Positions 27,995 through 36,069 of a stretch of DNA of 64,000 nucleotides are shown piece by piece. The notes under the pieces were generated by a model. The model was not told the DNA's origin, searched no databases, and saw nothing but the letters and a program-made list of their open reading frames with translations. Position numbers and translations under genes: made by a program. The stretch comes from Cardiobacteriaceae bacterium (GTDB lineage Bacteria > Pseudomonadota > Gammaproteobacteria > Cardiobacteriales > Cardiobacteriaceae): positions 1-64,000 of the forward strand of contig JAFUTP010000036.1 in assembly GCA_017484165.1 (NCBI GenBank), written 5' to 3'. Positions within the stretch are counted from its first letter, which is position 1, and every line of letters starts with the position of its first letter.

Positions 27995-28477
27995 ATGGCA
28001 AAAGATAAATTTCCCGTAACGCCTGCAATCCGCTTTTTGCGCTCTGCGAATATCACTCCGCTCGATTATTGCCTTTATCAATACGAAGAAAAGGGCGGTG
28101 CTAAACAAGCCGCGGAAGTATTAAAAGAAGACTTGCATAAGGTGGTCAAAACCATCGTTTTTATCGATGAATGCAAAAAAGGATTAGTCGCTTTAATGAA
28201 CGGTGATTGCGAAGTGTCTAGCCGTAATTTAGCCCGCATTACGGGGCGAAAATCATTAGAACCCGCAAGTGCTAATCAAGCCAATAAATGGACGGGATAT
28301 TTATTCGGTGGAACTTCGCCTTTTGGACTAAAAACCGCACTTCCGATATTCGTTGAAAAGAATATTTTGGACTTGGAATATTTTTGGATAAACGGCGGAA
28401 AACAAGGTTTTCAAATCAAGCTTGTGCCTGAAAATTTGACTGTATTAAATCCCGAAATTGTGAGCATTGCGGTCTAA
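27995..28477 (+). CDS. ybaK: Cys-tRNA(Pro) deacylase, YbaK/EbsC family
   Basis: The 160-residue protein is a stand-alone editing domain that hydrolyses cysteine mischarged onto tRNA(Pro). The family landmarks are TPAIRFLRSANI at the N-terminus, the lysine in KTIVFIDE, GYLFGGTSPFGLKTALPIFVE and WINGGKQGFQI. Length equals that of E. coli YbaK (159). It is three bases upstream of hemA and likely co-transcribed with it. Confidence 0.93.
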   Translation: MAKDKFPVTPAIRFLRSANITPLDYCLYQYEEKGGAKQAAEVLKEDLHKVVKTIVFIDECKKGLVALMNGDCEVSSRNLARITGRKSLEPASANQANKWTGYLFGGTSPFGLKTALPIFVEKNILDLEYFWINGGKQGFQIKLVPENLTVLNPEIVSIAV

Positions 28478-28480
28478 AAA

Positions 28481-29752
28481 ATGATTGAACAAGAATCTCA
28501 AAAATCAGAGCAAAATATCTTCTGTTTCGGGCTAAATCACAAAACCGCAAGTGTGGAAATTCGGGAAAAATTAGCCTTTTCCGCCGAGCAAATATCCGAA
28601 CTTCTTTTGCAGTTAAAAAACGATTTTCCAACTTCTGAATTTTTATTGCTTGCTACCTGCAACCGCACGGAGTTTTACTATTCAGCGCGGGAAGAATTAA
28701 ATATTGCTAAATGGCTAGAAAATAAAAATATTTGCGCGGAAAACATACTTGAAAAACATACTTTTAGTTATACCAACCGTGAGGCGGTAAAACATTTATA
28801 CCGCGTGGCAAGCGGCTTGGATTCCTTAATTTTGGGCGAGCCGCAAATCCTCGGGCAGATTAAATCAAGCTATCAAATTGCCAAAAAAGCAAGCAGCATC
28901 GGAAAAATTTTAGATCATCTGTTCCAGCAAAGCTTTGCAATTGTCAAACAAATCAGGACGACGACCGCAATCGGTGAAAGCAATGTTTCGGTAGTTGCGG
29001 CGGCGATAAAGCTTACCGAAAACTTTTTCGATGATTTTGAATACCGCAGTGCTTTGATTATTGGCGCAGGGGAGACGGGAAAATTAGCCGTTAGATACTT
29101 AAAAAATCTCAAATTAAAGCGCATCATCATCGCCAACCGCAGTCTGGAAAAAGCTCAAAGTCTTGCCGAAGAAGTCGGCGGCTTTGCCATCAGTTTGGGA
29201 CAAGTTTTGGAGCATATCAACGAAGCGGACATCATTTTCGGTGCAGCACAACTAGATAGCGTCATTTTGACCGCGGAAGATGTGCAAAAATCACTCAATT
29301 TACGGCGAGAAAAATTGCAAGTGCTGCTTGATTTAGCAATGCCGAAGATTTTTGATAATAACATCGAGAGAATAAATAATGCCTTTTTATACAGCATTGA
29401 TGATTTAGGGCAAATTATTGAAGATAACCTCGAAAATCGCCGTAAAGCTGCCGAAAAAGCAGAATTTATTATCAATTTACTCTCGAACGATTTCTTCGAC
29501 GAACTCAATTCCCAACCGCAACAGCAGCTGATTAGCGCAATCCGTAAGCAGGCAGAAAATATCCGTAAAGAGCTGCTAGCCGATTTTTCTCGCCGCTTAC
29601 AACAGGGTGAAGATGCCGATAAGTTATTAGAACAATTAAGTTATAAATTAACCAATAAATTGATGCATCGACCTTGCGAATTACTCAAAGCTATTCCGCC
29701 TGATCATCGCGATTGGCTGGCGATTGTGGAAGATGTTTTTTTACAGAAATAA
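28481..29752 (+). CDS. hemA: Glutamyl-tRNA reductase
   Basis: The 423-residue enzyme makes glutamate-1-semialdehyde from glutamyl-tRNA, the first step of tetrapyrrole synthesis, which feeds heme and the siroheme used by CysI/CysG. Landmarks are GLNHKTASVEIREKLAF, the catalytic cysteine in LLATCNRTEFY, SGLDSLILGEPQILGQIK, the NADPH-binding GAGETGKLAVRYL and the C-terminal dimerisation helix with LTNKLMHRPCE. Length matches the family. Confidence 0.96.
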   Translation: MIEQESQKSEQNIFCFGLNHKTASVEIREKLAFSAEQISELLLQLKNDFPTSEFLLLATCNRTEFYYSAREELNIAKWLENKNICAENILEKHTFSYTNREAVKHLYRVASGLDSLILGEPQILGQIKSSYQIAKKASSIGKILDHLFQQSFAIVKQIRTTTAIGESNVSVVAAAIKLTENFFDDFEYRSALIIGAGETGKLAVRYLKNLKLKRIIIANRSLEKAQSLAEEVGGFAISLGQVLEHINEADIIFGAAQLDSVILTAEDVQKSLNLRREKLQVLLDLAMPKIFDNNIERINNAFLYSIDDLGQIIEDNLENRRKAAEKAEFIINLLSNDFFDELNSQPQQQLISAIRKQAENIRKELLADFSRRLQQGEDADKLLEQLSYKLTNKLMHRPCELLKAIPPDHRDWLAIVEDVFLQK

Positions 29753-29763
29753 GTATTTTGAAA

Positions 29764-30009
29764 GGGCGCATCTGAATTTAGGAGCAGTTTTATTTGTTTT
29801 ACTCTCGTCATCCTGACTTTTACTCTCGTCATCTTGACTTTTACTCTCGTCATCTTGACTTTTTTCTCGTCATCTTGACTTTTTTCTCGTCATCTTGACT
29901 TTTACTCTCGTCATCTTGACTTTTTTCTCGTCATCCTGAGCGCAGCGAAGGATCTACTGATAGAGATTTTTCGCCTACGGCTCAAAATGACGATTTTTCA
30001 GACACGCCA
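29764..30009. repeat. MITE-like dispersed repeat, copy D, expanded by tandem units
   Basis: This element begins GGGCGCATCTG and ends CAGACACGCC plus one changed base, flanked by GAAA on both sides (29760-29763 and 30010-30013). At 246 bases it is about twice the usual length because the left inner part is amplified (see the tandem array at 29797-29940). The right part contains the normal core from CGTCATCCTGAGCG to CTCAAAATGACG. It lies between hemA and metA. Confidence 0.85.
29797..29940. repeat. Tandem array of seven 20-21-base units
   Basis: Seven adjacent units share the core CTCGTCATCTTGAC (or CATCCTGA). Four are 21 bases (TTTTACT then the core) and three are 20 bases (TTTTTT then the core). 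The last unit runs straight into the complete MITE core, so the array is an internal expansion of repeat copy D. Copy number is likely to vary between strains. Confidence 0.9.
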
Positions 30010-30048
30010 GAAAATAAAAAGATATTTACAAATCAAAAGGAATTTTTT

Positions 30049-31098
30049 ATGCCGATAGTTGCACACAATTCTTTGGAAACGCTCCAAAGATTGAAAGAAG
30101 AAGGATTAGAAGTTCTCGACCTCAAACGGGCAAATAGCCAAGATATTCGCGAATTACACATCGGTTTGCTAAATATGATGCCAGACGGCGCATTACGGGC
30201 AACGGAGCGGCAATTTTTACGGCTAATCGGTTCCTCCAACCGTATCGCGCAGTTTTTTGTGCATATTTTTACGATTAACGGTGTGCCGCGCAGCGCAGAA
30301 ACGCAAAGCTACATCGATGCCAATTACGAAAAATTCTCCGATTTACAAAAAGAAGGATTGGACGCGCTAATCATCACAGGAACTAATCCCACCAGCGAAA
30401 ATTTCGCCGATGAGCCGTATCTGGACGAACTCAAAGAAGTTTTTGCTTGGGGAGAAAAAAATGTCTGTTCCGTGCTCTGCTCTTGTCTAGCCTCGCATGC
30501 GGCGTTTAAGTATTTTTATCAAATTGACCGCCGTCCTTTGCCAGAGAAGCTTTTCGGCGTATTTAGTCAGAAAGTCCTCGACCGTTCGCACCCCTTGATG
30601 AGCAATATCAACAGCCGTTTTGATATGCCGCATTCCCGTAAAAACACCGTGCTCGCCGAAGATTTAACCGCTCGCGGTTTGCATATTTTGGTTGCAGGCG
30701 AAGAAACGGGATTTTCACTAGCAACTTCTCCTGACGGTCTGCGCAATATTTATTTACAAGGGCATCCTGAATACGATGTTCATAGTCTGCTCAAAGAATA
30801 TCGCCGTGATTTGCTGCTCTATCGCGATGGAAAATTAGCGCAAAAACCGCCGCTGCCCGCACATTATTTCAATACCGAGGCGCAGAAAATTCTCGATGTA
30901 TGGCTTAAAAATCCGCAGGAAGATTTTCCAGAACAGAAACTGGCGGAAAAGGTGGATATAACTTGGCGAGATACGGCAAAAGCGATTTTTGCTAATTGGC
31001 TCGGGCTGATTTATGAGCTCACGCATTTCGAACGGCAAAAGCAATATATGGACGGCATCAATCCTGAAAATCCGCTAGAAGGTATTTGGAAGCACTAA
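30049..31098 (+). CDS. metA: Homoserine O-acyltransferase, MetA family
   Basis: The 349-residue enzyme activates homoserine with a succinyl (or acetyl) group for methionine synthesis. The MetA fold landmarks are IRELHIGLLNMMPDGALRAT, the nucleophile region CSCLASHAAFKY (the second cysteine aligns with the MetA catalytic cysteine), the glutamate in EETGF and the histidine in GHPEYD. It is about 40 residues longer than E. coli MetA. The acyl donor cannot be predicted safely: in this family a single residue can switch succinyl to acetyl use. Confidence 0.88.
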   Translation: MPIVAHNSLETLQRLKEEGLEVLDLKRANSQDIRELHIGLLNMMPDGALRATERQFLRLIGSSNRIAQFFVHIFTINGVPRSAETQSYIDANYEKFSDLQKEGLDALIITGTNPTSENFADEPYLDELKEVFAWGEKNVCSVLCSCLASHAAFKYFYQIDRRPLPEKLFGVFSQKVLDRSHPLMSNINSRFDMPHSRKNTVLAEDLTARGLHILVAGEETGFSLATSPDGLRNIYLQGHPEYDVHSLLKEYRRDLLLYRDGKLAQKPPLPAHYFNTEAQKILDVWLKNPQEDFPEQKLAEKVDITWRDTAKAIFANWLGLIYELTHFERQKQYMDGINPENPLEGIWKH

Positions 31099-31124
31099 AC
31101 GCCAAGAGCAGGGCAGATACGGCA

Positions 31125-32000
31125 ATGAAAGAGGAAAAATTAGCTTGGATTGCGCTTTGGAGCTGTTTTCTTGCCTGGGGCGGTTTTCCGATTTTTGTCG
31201 CTGCGTTGTTAGAGCTAATTTCGCCCGTAGAGTTGCTTTTGGTGCGGATTATTTTTGCGGCTGTTCTTCTGTGCTTATTTTTCTTGCTACGGCGCGAATT
31301 TATTGCCAATTTACGGGAAATTTTTCGCGGCAAATTCTTTTTATCAAGCGTCATAACTAGCTTGATTTTGGCAGCAAATTGGTTTTTTTATATCTATTCG
31401 GTAGAAATCGGACAAAGCAATCAGGCTTGTTTGGGATATTTCATCACTCCGCTCATCAGCATCGCGCTAGGACGCTTCTTTTTCGCAGAAAAATTAGATG
31501 CTTGGAAAATCACCGCCATCGTTTTTGCATTCGCTGCGGTTGTGTTTCAAACCGTAATGCTGGGAGGTTTTCCGTATTTAGCTTTGGCAATTGGCGGCAG
31601 TTTTGGAATTTATGGCGCGCTGCGCAAATATTTGCAGGTTTCGGCTTTGAAAGGTTTATTTGCAGAAATGCTATTTTTATCCGCGCTTTCATTACCGTTA
31701 TCTTTATATTTTTACGCAGGGAAATGGACAAATTTAGGCAACTCTTTTATCACTTTAATTTGGTTCTTTTCCGCGGGAATTTTTACTCTCTTGCCTTTAC
31801 TTTGGTATCTCTTTGCGGTGCAAAAATTGCCTCTAAATAGCGTGGGACTAGCGCAATATTCTTCACCATCGCTGCAATTTTTAGTCGCAATTTTTTATTT
31901 ACAGGAAGATTTTGACTTAAACCGCTTAATCGCTTTTATTTTGGTCTGGATTGGACTTTTTATTTACTCTTTTCATCTTTTTTGGCAATATCGTAAATAA
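31125..32000 (+). CDS. rarD: RarD/EamA-type drug/metabolite transporter
   Basis: The protein of about 291 residues has ten hydrophobic helices and matches RarD-like EamA permeases: ELLLVRIIFAA near the start, WFFYIYSVEIGQSNQACLGYFITPL in helix 3-4, and LGRFFFAEKLDAWK after it. Transported substrate is unknown. The ATG at 31125 is chosen, 26 bases after the metA stop; an upstream TTG at 31086 would overlap metA and adds a non-membrane tail. Confidence 0.88.
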   Translation: MKEEKLAWIALWSCFLAWGGFPIFVAALLELISPVELLLVRIIFAAVLLCLFFLLRREFIANLREIFRGKFFLSSVITSLILAANWFFYIYSVEIGQSNQACLGYFITPLISIALGRFFFAEKLDAWKITAIVFAFAAVVFQTVMLGGFPYLALAIGGSFGIYGALRKYLQVSALKGLFAEMLFLSALSLPLSLYFYAGKWTNLGNSFITLIWFFSAGIFTLLPLLWYLFAVQKLPLNSVGLAQYSSPSLQFLVAIFYLQEDFDLNRLIAFILVWIGLFIYSFHLFWQYRK

Positions 32001-32048
32001 AATAAACCTGATTTTTAATAAAGAAAGAATATGAATAGGAAAGAAAAA

Positions 32049-32291
32049 ATGCTTAAATCAACCACAATTTTTATCACTCTTTGCTTATTTTTAACCGCTT
32101 TAACCGCATGCAATCGCCCCGATAGCCCATATGCACAAGGCGAACATAATTTAAGCAAGGGCAAATGCAACAATGTCAATGACGGCAAGAAAAACCGTTC
32201 CAAAGAAAAAACCGTTCTATATACCTGCGAAATGATTGGCGGTGAATTCGAACCAAGAAAACCGCAAAAGAGGATTTTAGGGATATGGTAA
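32049..32291 (+). CDS. Small lipoprotein of unknown function
   Basis: This is a short protein of about 80 residues with a typical lipoprotein signal (LKSTTIFITLCLFLTALTAC) whose lipobox is LTAC. The remaining body is polar, with a cysteine pair (KCNNV and LYTCEM) that could form a disulfide. I chose the second ATG at 32049, which has AGGAAAG upstream; the ATG at 32031 would add six residues. I recognise no family. It lies between rarD and phaR on the same strand. Confidence 0.65.
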   Translation: MLKSTTIFITLCLFLTALTACNRPDSPYAQGEHNLSKGKCNNVNDGKKNRSKEKTVLYTCEMIGGEFEPRKPQKRILGIW

Positions 32292-32326
32292 CTTTATTTA
32301 TAACATAAAGATTATGGTTAAGTTTA

Positions 32327-32749
32327 ATGCGCAAGATAAAAAAATATCCTAACCGCAGACTTTACGATACCGAAACAAGTAGCTATATCAAACTTACGGA
32401 TATTCGTGATTTGCTGACGGATGATTACGATATTTGCATTAGCGATATTTCTGACGGTAAAGATATAACTCGCAGTGTATTATTAAATCTGCTCGCAGAA
32501 GATGTCGGTGCTTCGATTTTTACTGAAAAAACAATAATTACCGCACTGAAATTAAATAATCCCGCACTTGCTGAATTGTTGGCTCGCTATTTGGAAAAAA
32601 TTGTCGAAGTTTTTATTGCAGAAAAAGACTTCTTCGAGCAAAAATTAACCGCTCTTGATGATGAAAATCCCTTCGAAATTATCGAAAAATTAGCAGCAAA
32701 ACAAAAAGAAGAAATAATAAAAATGCAAAATAAAAAGCTTAAAAAATAA
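32327..32749 (+). CDS. phaR: PhaR-like polyhydroxyalkanoate synthesis regulator
   Basis: The 140-residue protein starts with the PHB/PHA accumulation regulator DNA-binding domain, with signatures KKYPNRRLYDTETSSYIKL and LTDIRDLL, followed by a helical tail. PhaR represses phasin and PHA genes in other proteobacteria. No PHA synthase or phasin gene is in the window, so its targets lie elsewhere. The C-terminal region is shorter than in many PhaR proteins. Confidence 0.85.
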   Translation: MRKIKKYPNRRLYDTETSSYIKLTDIRDLLTDDYDICISDISDGKDITRSVLLNLLAEDVGASIFTEKTIITALKLNNPALAELLARYLEKIVEVFIAEKDFFEQKLTALDDENPFEIIEKLAAKQKEEIIKMQNKKLKK

Positions 32750-32777
32750 TTTTTAAGTTATAAAATTATTTTCAGAC

Positions 32778-33383
32778 TTACTTACCAACTAAATCGGTTA
32801 GTAAATTGATATTAAAGTAACTAAACAGCTCATTTAATGCAATCAATGGCATACCAATCAAAGCATTAGGATCACGACCTTCCAGCGAATCAAAAAGCAA
32901 AATTCCTAAACCTTCTGACTTAAAACTACCAGCGCAATTAAACGGTCGCTCTATTTTTATGTAATTTTCTATCTCTTCCTTGCTTAATTCTCGGAAATTG
33001 ACGATAAAAGTTTCCACTGTTGAGTAAATTTCCTTACCTCTTTTTAGTGCTAATCCCGTGTAAAAAATAACTTGATTTCCCGATGATAAAGCAAGTTGTT
33101 CACGGGCTTTTTCGGCGATTAACGGTTTGCCGAAAATTGTGCCGTCAGCTGCAACCGCCGCTTGGTCAGAACCGATAACAAAATCATCTCTTCCTGCAAA
33201 AACCGCTTTGGCTTTTTCGCGCGCTAATCTTTCGACCAATTGCTTGGCTTTTTCGCCTGGTTTGGGAGTTTCATTGACATTCGAGCCCATCGCCACAAAT
33301 GCTATATTCAATTTTCGAAGCACTTCTTGCCTATATCTTGAAGTGCTAGCAAGAATGATTTTAGGAATAGGGGAGTTGTGCAT
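32778..33383 (-). CDS. maf: Maf/YceF-type nucleotide pyrophosphatase
   Basis: The 201-residue protein belongs to the Maf family, which hydrolyses modified nucleotides. ILASTSRYRQEVL is the N-terminal signature. The catalytic aspartate lies in VIGSDQAA, the pattern of the YceF branch, which prefers 7-methyl-GTP. FNCAGSFKSEGLGILLF and GMPLIALNEL complete the match. It is convergent with phaR. Confidence 0.9.
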   Translation of the reverse strand: MHNSPIPKIILASTSRYRQEVLRKLNIAFVAMGSNVNETPKPGEKAKQLVERLAREKAKAVFAGRDDFVIGSDQAAVAADGTIFGKPLIAEKAREQLALSSGNQVIFYTGLALKRGKEIYSTVETFIVNFRELSKEEIENYIKIERPFNCAGSFKSEGLGILLFDSLEGRDPNALIGMPLIALNELFSYFNINLLTDLVGK

Positions 33384-33476
33384 TTTTTTCTCTGTTTTTT
33401 TCTATGGAAAGATTGTTTTTTATTTATAATTTTATTGTTTATTTTTGATTTATTTTTAGAATTTAAATTTTAGGCA

Positions 33477-34394
33477 ATGACTATTTTTCAGCAATTAAAA
33501 AAAATTATTCACCCTCGCTATATTATTTATTGGCTACTGTTATTATTTTTATACCCATTTACTTTCTTACCAAAAAGGCTGCAAATATACTTTGCATATA
33601 TATTCGGATTTATAGCAATAACGGTGAGTAAAAGTCGTAGAAAGATAGTAAAAATAAACTTAAAGTTATGCTTTTCTGAATTAAACGAAAAAGAATTAGG
33701 CAATTTATATAAAAAATTCGTTGTATCACTGGGATTAGGCTTTATCGAAACCGCAATCGCTTGGTTTCGGGGAGAAAAATATTTACGCAAAATCAGCCGC
33801 CTCGAAGCCGATGCTAAATCCTTGGAATTTATCAACAATCCCGAACAAGCTGTGGTGTTAGTCGGCTCACATTCAACTTTGTTGGAACTTGGAGTAAGAC
33901 TTTTGGGAATTTATGTGCCGTCAGCAGGAATGTATCGCCCCTTGAAAAATCCCTTTTTCGAGGAATGGATAAAGTTTCAACGAGCACGGGCTGCAACCGA
34001 ACTCGTGCATTTCAAGGATATGCGTAAAGTGGTGAAAATCCTGCAAAAGGGCAAAAATATCTGGTATGCACTCGACCAAGATATGGGTCGGAAAACTGGC
34101 GTTTATGCCGATTTTTTTGGACGAAAAGCCTGTTCGGTGAATATTTTGCCGAAACTTGCAAAAATTGCTGATATTCAAACAATTCCCGTGTTTATTTGGC
34201 GCGAAAACAATTCATATGTAGTTAAAATTCTGCCTGCAATTTCTCCCAAAATTACGGCAAATTCTGATGAAATCGAAGTGATGCAAAAAGTCAATTCCGT
34301 AATCGAAAAAGAAGTTAGAGCGCAACCAGAACAATATTTTTGGGTTCATCGCCGATTTAAAAATCCCGCCGATGGAGATGAATATCCATACTAA
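33477..34394 (+). CDS. LpxL/HtrB-type lipid A acyltransferase
   Basis: The 305-residue protein has an N-terminal membrane helix (YWLLLLFLYPFTFL) and the acyltransferase domain of LpxL/LpxM enzymes, which add secondary fatty acids to lipid A at the inner membrane. The catalytic HxxxxE motif is HSTLLE. GMYRPLKNPFFEEW and the DQDMGRKTGVYADFFGRKACSV segment are typical. Which acyl chain it adds cannot be told. The first base of the start codon follows about 93 bases after the divergent maf gene. Confidence 0.88.
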   Translation: MTIFQQLKKIIHPRYIIYWLLLLFLYPFTFLPKRLQIYFAYIFGFIAITVSKSRRKIVKINLKLCFSELNEKELGNLYKKFVVSLGLGFIETAIAWFRGEKYLRKISRLEADAKSLEFINNPEQAVVLVGSHSTLLELGVRLLGIYVPSAGMYRPLKNPFFEEWIKFQRARAATELVHFKDMRKVVKILQKGKNIWYALDQDMGRKTGVYADFFGRKACSVNILPKLAKIADIQTIPVFIWRENNSYVVKILPAISPKITANSDEIEVMQKVNSVIEKEVRAQPEQYFWVHRRFKNPADGDEYPY

Positions 34395-34440
34395 AATTTT
34401 TAGAATTTTTTATTTTTTTATATCTCACAAAAACAAAAAT

Positions 34441-34683
34441 ATGGAAAGCAAAGAAATAATCAGCAAAAAAGCACACTTTGATATCGATAAAGTTTTGCAG
34501 CAGCAAGGGGTTTCGCTTGTGCGATACTGGCTTTCTGCCGCAAAACAAAGCGGTTTTACCAAGGAAGAATCAAGAATTGTGCTCAAAGAAGCGTCATCAG
34601 GCGGATATTGGCAATTGGTCGAAACCCTGCGTAAATACAGCTGGTCAGAAGAAAAAAATGAGCCGAAAAGATTAAGTAAATAA
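34441..34683 (+). CDS. Small conserved-looking protein of unknown function
   Basis: An 80-residue soluble protein, with helical stretches such as FDIDKVLQQQGVSLVRYWL and GFTKEESRIVLKEASSGGYW. It lies between the lpxL-like gene and tcdA on the same strand, with a 15-base gap to tcdA, so it is probably in the same operon. I chose the internal ATG at 34441, since the longer open frame would overlap the preceding gene. No family is recognised. Confidence 0.55.
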   Translation: MESKEIISKKAHFDIDKVLQQQGVSLVRYWLSAAKQSGFTKEESRIVLKEASSGGYWQLVETLRKYSWSEEKNEPKRLSK

Positions 34684-34698
34684 ATTGTTTGTCCTGAA

Positions 34699-35418
34699 AT
34701 GTTCGATTTTTTAGCTAGACAGGAAATTCTTCTCGGCAAAGAAGCAAATCAATTTTTAAGCCAAAAAACGGTTTTTCTTGCAGGAGTGGGCGGCGTTGGC
34801 GGATATGTGCTCGAAGTTTTAGCTCGCGCTGGTATCGGAAAAATCATTATTTGTGATGCAGATACGGTCGATATTTCTAACCTTAACCGACAAATTATTT
34901 CTCTGCATAGCAACATCGGACAAGAAAAAGTTAGCGTTGCAGCTCGGCGCGCCCGTGAAATAAATCCAGAAATAGAAATCATCGAAGAAGCGGTTTTTAT
35001 CGAAAAAACAACGGCAAAAACAATCCTCGAAAAATACCGTCCCGATTTTCTTGCCGATTGCATCGACACAATCGCAGTAAAAGTTGAGCTCATCGCTGCC
35101 GCGCAAAAATTAGAAATCCCCTTGATTTCCTCGATGGGAGCTGGCAACTGTATCGATGTGCGGGGCGCAAAAATCACGAAATTAAATCGCACCGAAAATT
35201 GTCCGCTTGCCCGTGAAGTTCGCCGCCATTTACGCAAACTCGGCGCAAATTTGGATTATGCGGTGGTTTATACCGATGAAATCCGCCGCAAACCCGCAAA
35301 ACGAGAAACCGCAGGCAAAACCGCAAACGGCACAATCTCATATATGCCAGCAATTTTCGGAATTATGCTCGGCGGACATATCGTGCAGGAGTTTTTGAAA
35401 GAAATCGGAATTGAGTAA
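34699..35418 (+). CDS. tcdA: tRNA threonylcarbamoyladenosine dehydratase
   Basis: The 239-residue E1-like enzyme cyclises N6-threonylcarbamoyladenosine to ct6A at position 37 of tRNAs. The nucleotide-binding GVGGVGGYVLEVLARAGIG is near residue 29, followed by DADTVDISNLNRQI. DFLADCIDTIAVK and the SSMGAGNCIDV segment follow. The C-terminal SYMPAIFGIMLGGHIVQ matches TcdA (CsdL). E. coli TcdA is a little longer (268). Confidence 0.92.
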   Translation: MFDFLARQEILLGKEANQFLSQKTVFLAGVGGVGGYVLEVLARAGIGKIIICDADTVDISNLNRQIISLHSNIGQEKVSVAARRAREINPEIEIIEEAVFIEKTTAKTILEKYRPDFLADCIDTIAVKVELIAAAQKLEIPLISSMGAGNCIDVRGAKITKLNRTENCPLAREVRRHLRKLGANLDYAVVYTDEIRRKPAKRETAGKTANGTISYMPAIFGIMLGGHIVQEFLKEIGIE

Positions 35419-35751
35419 TTTTGGTCGAAGACAATCGGTATTGAAGTAGAAATATCAGTTGCATTACTGAATACGCCGTTAATAGCGTCGATTAAATACG
35501 CCGTTGATACCGTCGATGAGAAATCATTGATAGCGTCGATAGAGTTGATACCGTCAATAAAGCCATTCCTGAAAAATAAATACCACTTCGCAGAATGTCG
35601 GTTATGCCATCAAAATATGGATTTACAGCGGATTACTGCTACTTGAAATTTTTTCTACTTGATGTTTATTCGAACTTGCACCGCGATTGAACTTTGGTTT
35701 AATCATAGCCGTTTTCCTACCGTTGTTTTTGTTATTCCTTATCCGTTACCG
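35419..35751. other. Intergenic stretch with an iterated GCGTCGAT/CCGTCGAT motif
   Basis: No convincing gene lies in these 333 bases. Between about 35470 and 35560 a motif of the form ATAGCGTCGAT or ATACCGTCGAT appears four times at irregular spacing, along with AATACGCCGTT twice. On the minus strand the motif reads as alternating IDAIN and IDGIN peptides in one open frame, but that frame has no start and is interrupted upstream. A short frame of 27 codons starts near 35695 on the minus strand. It may be the decayed remains of a low-complexity gene. Confidence 0.45.
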
Positions 35752-36069
35752 TCAGCCAAGCACTTCTTTGAGCCAATTTTCATAATCTGGGTCAGATAAA
35801 GTTGCTGAAACAGCAATAATTTCGGGAACTTCATAGGAATGATTTTTACGGATAAATTCCCGCAGTTGTGCAAATTTTTCCGTGCTGGTTTTGATTTCCA
35901 TCGGAAATTCCTGTGCATTAACTAATTTGTTTTCCCAGAAATAAAAAGATTTTTGCGCTTGCCCGATAGATACGCAAGCTGCAAGTTTTGCATTGAGTAA
36001 TTTTTCGGCGAATTTTTCCGCCAAATTCAAATCATCAAAAGTTGTTTTTACTAACAGAATTTCCGCCAT
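35752..36069 (-). CDS. cutA: CutA1-type divalent cation tolerance protein
   Basis: The 105-residue protein matches the trimeric CutA1 family. Markers are LLVKTTFDDLNLAEKFAEKL, then LAACVSIGQAQKSFYFWENK, the KTSTEKFAQL and the final HSYEVPEIIAVS. The family is linked to copper tolerance, but its molecular role is unclear. Its ATG overlaps the tldD stop by one base (TAATG), so the two are translationally coupled. Confidence 0.93.
   Translation of the reverse strand: MAEILLVKTTFDDLNLAEKFAEKLLNAKLAACVSIGQAQKSFYFWENKLVNAQEFPMEIKTSTEKFAQLREFIRKNHSYEVPEIIAVSATLSDPDYENWLKEVLG

Noticed and set aside
27279-28028. Long minus-strand open frame opposite the peptidoglycan-binding gene
   Set aside because: It is the mirror of the repeated Gln/Ala/Arg codons of the real gene on the plus strand.
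28336-28344. ACCGCACTT, identical to the Pasteurellaceae uptake sequence
   Set aside because: I found only one exact copy in the whole window and it is within ybaK, so it is probably chance.
29797-29940. Possible CRISPR array
   Set aside because: The units are adjacent with no unique spacers, and the last merges with a MITE core. It is a simple tandem expansion.
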